From: Patiria miniata
Lineage: Eukaryota; Echinodermata; Asteroidea; Valvatida; Asterinidae
DNA: 64,000 bases
Assembly (NCBI RefSeq): GCF_015706575.1
Contig: NW_024037056.1
Span: 10,119,176 to 10,183,175 of the forward strand
Direction of reading: 5' to 3'
The translations under genes were made by a program, and so were the position numbers. Numbering within the stretch: position 1 is the stretch's first letter; the number at the start of each line of letters is the position of its first letter. Below, piece after piece: positions 43,201 to 55,200 of the stretch. Under the pieces are notes generated by a model. That model was not told the DNA's origin. It saw only the letters and a program-made list of their open reading frames with translations, and did not search any database.

Positions 43201-46200
43201 TGTATTCAACATTGACGGGTAAAAATAAATATTTGTCTAAATTTGCATTAAAGATAATCTACATCACCAGAAGAGGTAATGCTTCTGGGGATACTTAATC
43301 AATTTCAGTGCCTATTTACAATTTAAGTGACAGGCAAAAATCACCTATTTACTGCTTTATTTTTGTTATCTTCTTTTAATAGAACTAAAAGATTCCATTA
43401 TCACACGGGTTGCTAAAAAATGTTCAGTTCTTACTCAAAATAAGGTACATGTATTAACATAAGGAGGAAAGTGTTCATATTTCGAGGTAGGAGGAAAATC
43501 ACAGGTTGATATTCCATTGAATTGGTCAGCAATGACAAGCCCTATCCACAGGCTGGTTAGGGTGGGAATTGAACCCGGGTCACACAGGTCAAAGGCCAAC
43601 CTGACTTTCGTATATCCTTAGTAATATCTCAATATTTTGAAAAGCAAATTAATGCAAGCTGCGGAAAGTGTTTTAAGTTACAGACAACTTGGAATAATTT
43701 TTGTCACGTTTTTCCTAAACAATTGAATGAATTTGGAAGTCTCCTTACTGCATCTGTAAAGTACCAAAATGCCAACTGTCTGCCTAGAATGGCTTGACGT
43801 TTCAGAGCAGATGTGTAAAACGACGACAATCACAAACAGATTGCAAAGGACAATTTATCCACGCAAACAGAACGCTGATTCAGGGATTAACTTTAAAAAA
43901 AAATTCTGTAAGTGAAGTGAGACAAAACACTTGCACAATATTTGTGAGTGAAAGTACAATAAGGCCAAATAAAAAAAAACATGTTTAGCGTCCCCACCCG
44001 ATCCCTTTTTGGAGGCCACCTCCTTTTTTTTAATTGAAAAAAAATGATACATTTTAAACAGTGACATTTTTTTCCTCTTTGTCCGTTGCATCTAGGCCAT
44101 ATAAAGCTGGTATGTCATTTCCTGAGTCCAAGTGGCGGCCATTAAAAAAAAAAATAGCTGGCGGCCATCTAGAAAAAAAAGCCGGGCCGGTCATTCTGGA
44201 AAATGGGTCGGGCGGTCATTATGGAAAAAAATAAGGGGGCCTCCTCCTTCCTTTTTTTTCAAAAAGGAAGGACACTAAACATGTTTTTATTTTTTACTCG
44301 GCCTGATAGGCAAGCAAGGCCTGAATTAACCTATGTGCGCAAAAGAATCCACAACCTTGTCAGGAAAGCGAAATTTCTCATGCACCCAGACGATTAACAA
44401 AAGAATCATGAGGTGATTCATTCTTTTTTGTTTGCAGGTTTCTTGTGTGACACAAACTTTTATCACCCGCCATTGGAAATGTCGATCAAAACAATAAAGA
44501 TTTTGCCCCTGGCGCTAGACGTCTATCAGCCGTACTAAGTGGCACCATGCACGAGACGAGTGAACTTGAAAAGAAGTTCACTGCTTTGTCATGTATGATA
44601 GACTCTTATAGCTCTGGTTCACTATTGAATGAATGTTCCCTTTGGTCCTTCCTCCACCTGGGGTAGTCACTTGTCAGGCCCTATTGTCGTGTTTGATTTG
44701 GCGGGAAAAGTACTGGGCTTATGCCCATTTCATCCCATGTGCTTGTGTACAATTGCCCCTGTTGACATGGATTGAAATGGATTGCCCCTGCTGACAAAAT
44801 GGAACAGTCTTTTCATATCCACCCGGCAATTCTGTGGTTTCTATGTCTATTGTGGTCTAAAGGATGCCACGAATGATAGATTGTGGCTAGTAGGGGGTTG
44901 GAAGGCGGGGAGGCTCAAATTTATATTGCGCTAGGCAACTTTTCCAGGCAGTGGCCAGGTATATTATCAGTAGAATTACTCAACCGGCTCCCCGAAGGAT
45001 TAACTAAAAAATCTTTTCGTCATTTTTAAATGTTGGCCGATAAAGAAAATACGACAATTATCAGTTGATATAATAAAATACAATCGGCTCATTTCCTAAT
45101 AAATAGTAGCCTGTCTTTTAAGTTAGTTCTTAAAGATAACTTTCCGTTTTTGTTGGTTTTTTTTTTCGCGTTTCACGCAATAAAAAATCAGAGGTTTCTT
45201 TTTTTTAGTACTATTTTTTAGAGCATTACAAAGCTACTCAATTTGTGTAAAGAATTAAGGTGCCCCCTAACAACATTGATAATGCAGGGCACGGGAACCA
45301 AGATTCGCCAAGATTGTTAATGTACATGTACTTCAAGAAAAAAAGGTACTTTCGCGTAAAGGAATCCCCTACTCTTCTTTTTCGAAAGTGGTGTACTCGT
45401 CGTGCAAAATGAGTAAAATATTTCACTTGGATCTATCCACAGCGTTCTTCTTGACGGCAGGTTCAGCCGCCACTATAGTCGGTTTCGGCCAGGCGTTCTT
45501 GTTCCTCACACAGTTTGTCAACTGGCCGGCCAAGTTCGACCCTACTATTCACCCGGAGTGGATCGGCGGCTGGTGGATAGGTTTCATCCTGGACGGCATC
45601 ATCATCCTTGTCGTCGCCATCCCGTTCTTTTTCTTCCCCAAGGAGATGGATGTTTACATCAGGGAGGAGGACATCCCGCCCGAGAGACTGGCTAGGGAAG
45701 GAACAGGGGGCCAAACAGTTACCCAGCTTGGGGTCAAGGGTAGTTATGTTTTTTTTATTATTTTTTTTTATTTCTTTCTGGTAATGAAATCAAGGGTCCC
45801 TCAAAAGTGCCTTTAGCACTGTAGCCCGAAAGCCTGAAGAAACCTGTAGAGAGAAGACACTAATGACAGTTATAGAGGTGGAAGGAAAAGCCCAGAGGAA
45901 TATTCTGAGGGAAAACCCACGGAATCAGGTTGGGACTGAAAACCCAATCCACATGTTGGCCCGGGCGGGATTCGAACCCAGGATTCGAACCCGGGTCACA
46001 GCGGTGGAAGGCGAGGAAAGTACCGCTACGCCAACATGATTTAATCATACAAGGATTGTATTATGAATCATATGGTTCTTGTCAGAGGGGTGACGTTTGG
46101 ATTGGATTTTTCAGGGTCAATGGTTCAAGCTACTTCAAAACAGCACTCACAGTGTTATTGCTAATTGTGAATAGGAAACTTATGGAGTATGAAATTTTGA

Positions 46201-49200
46201 CCGAAAAATCGTGAGTAATGAAACGTTTCAGATAACTGCACTTCGTTCTGGAGCATGATCTCACAGTAAAGTTAAATGAATCTGAAGGGGCAATGTAGCT
46301 CGAAAGCCCGAAGAAACCTATGCGGAAAAATTGATGACGATGTGCTCAGTTTCCGAGGTAGGAAGACAAAAGTCTTGGGACTACTAGGGTTAAACAAAAG
46401 AAACGTTCTGTGTTGCTTAAAGAGTAACCAAAGATATTGAATGTAAAAGCTTCCTCCATTATAAAATTGACATGAAGAACTAATATGGGTGCCTATTTCT
46501 GTTGTATGAGTTTTCTGTCGAAAATTACACATGGTTTGCACATATTAAAAGTGGTTTGTGTCCACAGGGAAGTACATTTGTAACTGTAGCCAAAGAACTA
46601 AAGTTTGACTCAAACTGTTACTCTTGGGTTTTTTTCCCCGCCAGATTTCATGTCCTCCACCAAGCGAATCGGCACCAATGCCGTCTTCATGCTGCTCATG
46701 ACGTCAACCATCTTTGAACTGGCCGTCTCTGCTTCCTTCGGGTTTTTCCTGCCCAAGTTTTTCGAGATCCGATACAACGTTGCTCCTGCGTTTGCTGCTT
46801 TGCTTGTCGGTGAGTGGATGATCTTAAACTTGTGATTTTACTGAACCGGAGGGGCCAACCTATTGACCTATTGCGGTGGAATCGCGTCAACGCAGCTTGT
46901 GAAGTATTGTCCAATTATACAAATGGACGCGGAACGCGCAACATCAATTTAGCGTACAAAAATGCCATAGGGGTGTCTAAGGGGCGTGGCTAACTTGCAA
47001 ACGGCGATAGGTCAATTGTCTTCTGACTGGATGAGTCACTGACTGCCTGACTGAGTCTCTCCCCTATAGACAGACTATCTGACTGACTGTAACTGTCTGA
47101 CTGACAGCTGGAAGCTAGACTCCGCTTTTGCAATTTGTAGATGCGTAGCCGGCTGTCTTAAATCTACAAACTCCGAGAGCCTGCACACACTACATACATT
47201 TCTGGCATCGCGCCACAGAATGTCCGGATGGCAGTAGCCAGTAGGCCGAACGGCAGAAGAAAGTCACAGATGACACACAGTCACTGTTATGGGCACACCT
47301 CCACACCAGGCTGACTCAAGTCATGTAAGACATTCTGTCAAGTGTAGAACCCCTTGACAACTCTCCAGCTGAGGAACGCCTGCTCAACGCATGGCAAGGA
47401 AAGCTCGCCAACTTCACATGAAACATGAAAACTCTAGTTGCTGAATAATTTTATCCAACAGCACCGTCGTGGTACAGCTTTGCGCCCCAAGACCAATTTA
47501 AGTAGGGCACAATAGATTGTTAGATAGATACGGACTGACGGAGTCAGTGTATGGAAATAGATGCTGCAATGTTCTTAACTTCGACTTTCGAGCTCAGATC
47601 GACTAGACAAGCCTAATGTTGCTTAATTTATTATTTCGTCTTCAAGCTTATTTGAAATCAGAATTCAGTTCGCAACGTTCAGTTCGCGGGACCTAACTGA
47701 CTGACTGACTGAGTCTCTGAGTATATTCCTGAACTGATTTTTTGATTTCTTATTATTGATTCCCCTTTCTCCCATCTTAGGCATCCTCGTGACGCCCGGA
47801 GCAGCTATGGGCAATTTTTCCAGCGGCTTCATCGTCAAGAAGCTCAAGTTGACCTCCAAGGGCTGTGGGTCCATGATCTTGGGCCTGACCACCATCGTCA
47901 CCTGCTGTATACCGGTCATCTATTTCCTAGGCTGTCCGGAGGAAAACTATGTTGGTTACGTCGATGGCGTTTTGAGGTAGGATTTACCGCTGTTACGTTA
48001 AGTCGTGCACAAATGGCCCGTCAGGCTGGCTTGTATCCCCGGTCTCACTGACTTAAAACGACTGAGAGTAATTTAATTCCCACTGGATGGGATACCAGTC
48101 CATCGCAGGCTACTCCCTAACAAATGCGGGTACCCACTCATACTCCTTGGTGGAAAGGGGACAGTGTGTGTGTGAAGTGGCTTGCCCAAGGACGCAACAT
48201 AGGGCCAGCAGCTGGATTCAAGTCCCTGACTACTGAATCTCTGACAAATTTACAAATAAGGGTATAATCTTACCTTGTGGACCAATATACCTCAAGTTTC
48301 CTTATAGATTATTTTCTGTTTATTCGCCCCCAACAAGGCTAAAAGCCACTCGATGTAAAAAGGCCAAAGGGGCTGGTCAGGGAAAAAAAGAGGAAAACTT
48401 GGAAGCTGAAGGTACGTGTTTACATTCTGCTTACAAGGGAGGGAAACAAGTAGCAGGCACAGAATTCCAAAGAGATGCAACACGTGGGAGGAAGCTAAAG
48501 AGTGGGAACATGCATAAAACCTGAAGGACCCAGGTCAGATAGACCAGTGCAACATTTGCCATGGAGGTACCTATTGAACATAGAAAGAGTGGACACAGAC
48601 CTACGATGTGAGAGTGACTGTACAGAGGAGCCAAACTCATCACCACTCAAATTAACAACGACTCTGCACCTTGTCTAATAGATTCCATTACAAGATCTAA
48701 ACAAGTCAATTACTAGTCATCCGGTCTCAAGTCACAAGTTATTCAACTAAAGCCAAGTCAAAAGTTATTCAATTAACAGTGGGAAAGGCATTGCATTGTT
48801 ATTATTCATCCCGTGTTGCTTGTGCTCAGAATTGAGTTTAAGAACTTGTGACTATTTTGAACTTGGCAATCTGACCAGACTTGGGTCAATGCGATCTGTG
48901 ATAGACTCGACTACAATACTGCTTTCCGCAGGATTCCAAGCCACAAAACATAAATTAAGTAACACTTAATTTATGGATGACTGGTCATTCTATTTAGCGC
49001 ATCACAACCCATTCAGAAGAAGGTTATAACCATGGAAATGCAAATCAGAAGCACAATGGAAAAAGCACTGAAGCCTGTACATCCAAGACATACACAGACG
49101 TACGTGTACAGTTTCATTGATAGTTGTGCCTGGAACAAGACAGCAGACATTTTCTGCTTGACAGAATCAAATTTTCACCGCCACTGCCCCACCGTCCACT

Positions 49201-52200
49201 CACACAAAACTTGTTATTAAAATCAGTATCACTCGAGGGTAGAGTTCTTATAATGTCAACAAGGTGTAGATTTATAACAAGTAGCAACTTAAAGTAGACA
49301 CTAAGGTCAATAATCTTGTAAATCAGATTAAATGATGTATTGATTCTATGTATTAAAAAAAGCTAAAGCAAAAGATGTGATAACTTTCATTTATTAATAT
49401 AGTAAAAGTTTGTTTTTTTAGAATTGAATAATCAAAAGGACTCCTTAACCCCAAACTCATGCTGTAATTCAAAGTTACTTGTTTGGATATTGATGACCAG
49501 AAGAGACATAAAAACATTATAGTGTACTTTCAGAATAATAAAAAGTAAAAAATTGAAAAATATCCTTCAATTTATATTGTTTTGTTATGCAGCATTGATA
49601 CTGAGTGCAATATGAACTGTGGATGCACCATCGATCAGTTTAAACCCGTCTGCGTAGCCGACGAGTACGCGTACGTCACTCCGTGCTTAGCAGGCTGCAC
49701 CGGCATACGCGAGGAAACTTCAAGGACGGATGACCCTGAAGTCAACCTAACGCTTACGGTAAGAACTGGGCCCAATTTCATTAAGCTGCTACTACAGCGG
49801 AAACTTTGTTTTCGAAATTGACTCGTTAGAAAATCAGCGGATCCGGACAAACTGGATAGTGTGGTTATTGGATTTACCTTGGATTTACCTTAGATGCCCT
49901 ACATCCATCTTTACACCGTTGTGATGAAGACGTGTGGCTGGGTTAATTATAAGAGGGCTTTTCTACCCATTGAAAAACCCAAATTTTGAAAATCCTGCTT
50001 AAAGCAGAAGGGTGTAGTCGCTTGGGTGGCATTCTCTGGTAGCTTAATCCAAGGCTCCACTACAGTCTGGCTGTACACGAATATGCGTGTGTCAAGTCTT
50101 GGTCTTGTCTGAGTAAACTTTTGTGGATGTCCTACGGTGCTCTGGTATGGGTTGATTTGGTCTATCAGCTGGTACATGATCCTGTATGTCTGGATGAGGT
50201 CCCTCCTATGTCCTCGTTATTGAGGCACAAGTACTGGTAAGCAGGTGGTAGCGGTTTTTTTTTAAGTCTTTGCTGGACTCAATTTCATCGAGATGTTAAT
50301 GCAGAAATATTGAAAACACATTTATGTGCTAAGCAAAAACATTAATCTTCAATGAAGACGGGTCACATTACACAACATCACTTGACATTTTGGCTACTTA
50401 CCTGTTTTAATCAGCAAATATTTTCAGTGCCGAGCAAATTTCTGTGTTGATCGATCTTTGAGACCTCATCCCTAAATTCCACATTCTCCTTTGGAAATAT
50501 CCTTGGTAGATTAACACTGGATGTTGACTTGGTACAGGCCTACGATCGTGTCGGTTCTTTTCAGAGGACAAGCTTCGAGACTCTTCATCTCCTCCGAATT
50601 CTTTCCTGTCACATAATGTTTGTACAGAATTTGATTATTTTTGTTTTGGTCAAGTTTTCTCATTTACCCTTGGATTTTTGTCCCCCAGTTTTACACTGGA
50701 TGCTCTTGCACCGCCGATTTGGAGATCGCCAGCGGGCCTACCTCGGAGGTGAGCGACGGCAAGTGTTTAGCTACATGTGACAAGATATTCTACGCTTGTG
50801 CGCTGCTCTTCCTCATCGTGTTGTTTGGTTCTATGGTGCAGAATCCTCTTGTCATCATGCAAATGAGGTAAATCATGACTAGAAAGTCGGGAGTCGGGTT
50901 GGCGCAGTGGTTCTTTACCCGCCGACCGCCGTCCACGTTTATGGTCCTGGTTCGATTCCGGTCCTGGTCTACATTTGGATTGGGTTTTTCTGTCCCTACC
51001 TGATTCCTTTTAGAGTTTTCCAAAACTGATGTTTTTCTCCCAAAGTGTTTTTTTTTCTTCATTGACTCCTCTCTATGGGTTTCTCTGGGCTTCCGAGCTA
51101 CAGTGCCTGGGGCTCTTGTGGGGAATCCTTGGTTTCATTACCAGGAACTAAATTACTATAACAACAATGCTCTATTCTGTGAAAATCACAGAGGTAAACT
51201 CAAAATCAATTGTGTTCCAACCTTGGAACACGCGCCCTCCCTTAAAAGATGGGTATATCTGCAAGATAAGAGCCGTTTCCTAATTCAAAGCCCGTTCGAA
51301 TACGGGACATAGGCCTAAGGTTAGAAATTTTAGACGAATTTGGTACGGGAATATATCTGAAACTTCACAATATGCAATAAAGACAGCACTTCTAGTGATC
51401 CCTACCTGGACTTTTGTCCCTAATGGAGTGGTCTCATAGAAGCAAGATGCAAAGAGGGAATACTTAACCTTCCACTCGTGTTGTCATACTTGACATTAGT
51501 CAACAGAATACTTTAGTAAACCGAATATGTGTGACCTCTTTGATAACATTGTACCATAGAGCTATGTTGAGTATTGCTCTTTGCGTTGGTCTCAATGTAC
51601 ACCTGAAATTATTTGCCTTTTACAGGTATTAGAAGTAGGGCACAATTTTTAATATTTAGGAAAAGGGCGGAGGAGGATCGGCCCAACGAACGAAATTCCA
51701 ATCAATTACCTGTATAATTCAACTACAGAAATATTTTGAATTGGCACTGAAGCCGAGGGCCCTATATAGTGTTGTTGTCTTTTGTTGAGAGGTTTTCAAC
51801 AAGAAAAGGTCCTCAATTCACACATTGGGTTAGCACTACGAGCCGAGTTTTCAATGCTAGATTTCAACAGCTCCTACCCTATTCTTTTGTGACAAAAAAA
51901 AACCCACACAAAAACATCAATTACTACATGTTACCCTTGGCTACATGCAGACGCCTCCATTAGGATAGAAAAAAGCCCCAAAAAATATTCCTTACCTGTC
52001 TAACCTATCTTCGAAAGCCATGTAATTGGAAGCAGAACTTTTTTGGCCTTAGGTCACTGTGTTAATGTTTTTGTTTTCTAATAAAGGAAATACATTTTTT
52101 TTTTCGTGCAGAGCTGTTGGAAAAGACAAAACGTTCGGCCTCGGTATCTCAGCATTCTTCAGCCGAGCTTTAGGTAAGAACATAGGAGCCAAACAAAATA

Positions 52201-55200
52201 TACAAATGTAATCTGGCACTGGACCAAACAGAAACAATTGCTAATCAATTTCATGTGCCATGGAAAGACAAGTAGAAAAACTCTTATCACAAACCAAATA
52301 CATCCCATGAAATTATGGCTGGTAGCTGTTTTTGTTTAGCACATTATCGTCCGTGCTTTATAACAATGTCTTTGCAACTTCTTGAAGTTGGCACTGATAG
52401 GTTCACGCGTGTGGAACCTGCCGGCGCGCTAGCTTTGTGCAATGAGAACTGCAAGGACAAATGCACAGTTTCATGTCCGGCAGGCTACATTGCAGTGATT
52501 TAATTTTTTTTTCTCACACAGTAATTTATTACCATTCGTCTTTTTTGAGTTATGGGCACAATAAAACAAAACAACAATTGTTGAGTGCTGTGATGTTGGA
52601 TATGTCGTTTAAATGCGCCCCTCAGGTGTTAAAACAACCCATCCCACATCACAGCAGTCAACAATTGTCATCTGTTTTACAGTCAAACCTGCACTCTTAA
52701 CTGTCCCGGATCAGAGTCGACGTGGAATCCGAGTCAGATTTGACCTGAACTCTTTTGGGTCATAAAAGGCAATAATTCGTGTAAAAAAATGTTATTTTTG
52801 GTCAAATTGACCAAGTTTGTGGTAAATGACATGTTTGGTGGTAAAGTGACAAGTTGTGCGGCAAAATCAAGTGACTATATTTGTGCGTGAAAAAAATATA
52901 CTTTTTTTTCGAATCTAACGGCCCGAAAAGTGATTCAGAAACGTAATATTTTGCGCCGGAAAAGAGTCAGGTCAAACCTGACCTGGGACATTAACAAGTG
53001 GGACCACACTTTGTTTAGAGACCACACATCCAAACAATTAATTGGCTCAAGCAGAACCCCCTTACAAAAAAAGGTCTAATCAAATAAAACTCATTCCTTA
53101 CCCTTTCAACTTCCCAGGGTTCCTACCAGCTCCATTGTATTTCGGCGCAGCTATTGATGGCGCCTGTGTCCTGGAACGCGATGAGTGCGGAGAAAAAGGA
53201 GATTGCCTCGTCTACAACTCCGAACTCTTCAGTGTGACGTTCCTTGGGATCTTCTATGGCCTGAAGGTAAGTTAAAAAAAAGCCACATCTGTAAAAGAAA
53301 TCAAGCTAATGAGTTGGGAAAACATGCACTGGAAAATAAAACAACATTTTTCAAACCTAATGTTTACTTTCAATAGGTACTATTCGGCGCAGCTATTGAT
53401 GGCGCCTGAGTTGGGAAAACATGCACTGGAAAATAAAACAACATTTTTCAAACCTGATGTTTACTTTCAATAGGTACTTGTAAGGTTAAAGAAATAGTTG
53501 CCTTTTCAGTGGTACATTCATGACAGCCCATAGAGAAATCATGCACCAGAAAATAAAACCCAACATTTGTAAACTACTTCAAATGAATAATTGTACAAAT
53601 ACATTTAATGATATGGGCAACAAGGTGTCGCTTATATAGCGCTCCAATGCTAGGTCTCAAAGCGCTTTACAGGCAATGAGACCACTTTTCTGCAGCCGAG
53701 ATCAGCGCAACATGGTCTCTCTCCTAACAGGTACCCAATTATACTCCTGGGTGGAGAGAAGCAATTGTAGTAAAATGTCTTGCCCGAGGACAGCACCATG
53801 TTGCCTGTCAGGGTCCAAACCCATGTACCATGGCACATGGGTCGAACACCGCAACCGCTGGACCAAGGTGCTCTCGCAAAATTCTACTCCATTTCTAAAT
53901 TGTATTAAAACACCTCCAATAATTGAAATTTTAATATCAACCAAAATAAGAGAAAGAAAAGCACTGCAATAATTTTGTTTAAAGTTCTATCAATATAATC
54001 GAGGCTCACAGAGTGTGTGTAAGTATGACTTGTTATTGAGTCTGTCACAGGTGAATCGCAATTTAATCCAAATCAATAACAAGTCAATCACAAGTCAATC
54101 ACAAGCCAAGTCAGAAGCTAGTACATTAAAGTATACTAGTACATTAAAGGTCATCATTATCAGAGGTAATTGCAAGTAAAACAAGTCAATCACAAGGCAA
54201 TCAAATGTCAATCAAAAGCAATCACAAGTCAATCACAAGTCAATCACAAGTTAGATCACAAGTCAGATCACAAGTCAGGTCACAAGTCAATCACAAGCAT
54301 CACAAGTCAATCACAAGTCAGACAACAAGTCAATCACAAGCAATCACAAGTCAATCACAAGTCAGATCACAAGGCAATCACAAGCCAATCACAAGCCAAT
54401 CACAAACAATCACAAGTCAATCAAAAGCAATCACAAGTCAATCACAAGTCAGATCAGAAGTCAGATCACAAGTCAATCACAAGTCAGATCACAAGTCAGA
54501 TCACAAGCCAGATCACAAGTCAGATCACAAGTCAGATCACAAGTCAGATCACAAGTCAATCACAAGTCAGATCACAAGTCAGATCACAAGTCAGATCACA
54601 AGTCAGGTCAGAAGTCAGATCACAAGTCAGATCACAAGTCAAATCACAAGTCAGATCACAAGTCAGATCACAAGTCAGATCACAAGTCAGATCACAAGTT
54701 GTCATAAGTATTAAAATGGGCATGAACACTGTCAAAGTGATTCCACCTAGCCTGTCTCTAATTGACGAGCGATGACTTACTTTACCTTTTATCTTGCCGA
54801 CGATAAACATTATTTATTTGAAACTATTTTTTCTGGCTTTGCTTTCTACTGTGACAGCTCTGCAACCTGTTTTTCTACCTCATGGCAACACTTGCTGCAG
54901 TCTGTCGGGACAGAAATGCAGCAAAGGAGGGCGAGGACATCAAGGTAGGATAAAAATGTAAAACTTGAGGAGCACAACTCTTGCCGAATCCATCACAAGT
55001 CCATCGTATGCTCTGTTAAAAGTCAATCACAATGTCCGCCACGAGTCCAGTCACAAGTAACAACAAGATGAACAACATAACAATTGTCACAGTTAAAAGC
55101 TTGGTATGTTTTACCTCAGACTTGAGGACTTATAATCGACAGACTTTTACATCATCGGCGACTTTTTTTTCCCTTGTTTCAGAACCGCAAAGATATCGAC

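Larger units (their letters stand above)
41269..45442. other. OATP-3 intron 2 (4.2 kb)
   Basis: The largest intron in the window. It holds a repeat-rich TIR element (41312-41752), two SINE relics (42657-42850, 43470-43615) and a small TIR element (43976-44287). The parts at 41760-42650 and 44290-45442 show nothing recognisable. Confidence 0.6.
47977..49592. other. OATP-3 intron 5
   Basis: Holds a family D SINE (48020-48250), a LINE remnant (48292-48646) and a few CAAGTCA/AGTTATTCAA motifs (48690-48770). AT-rich and unremarkable from 48950 on. Confidence 0.55.

Noticed and set aside
54170..54810. Open frames of 169-201 aa on + and 84 aa on -
   Set aside because: Products of the 11-12-bp minisatellite.
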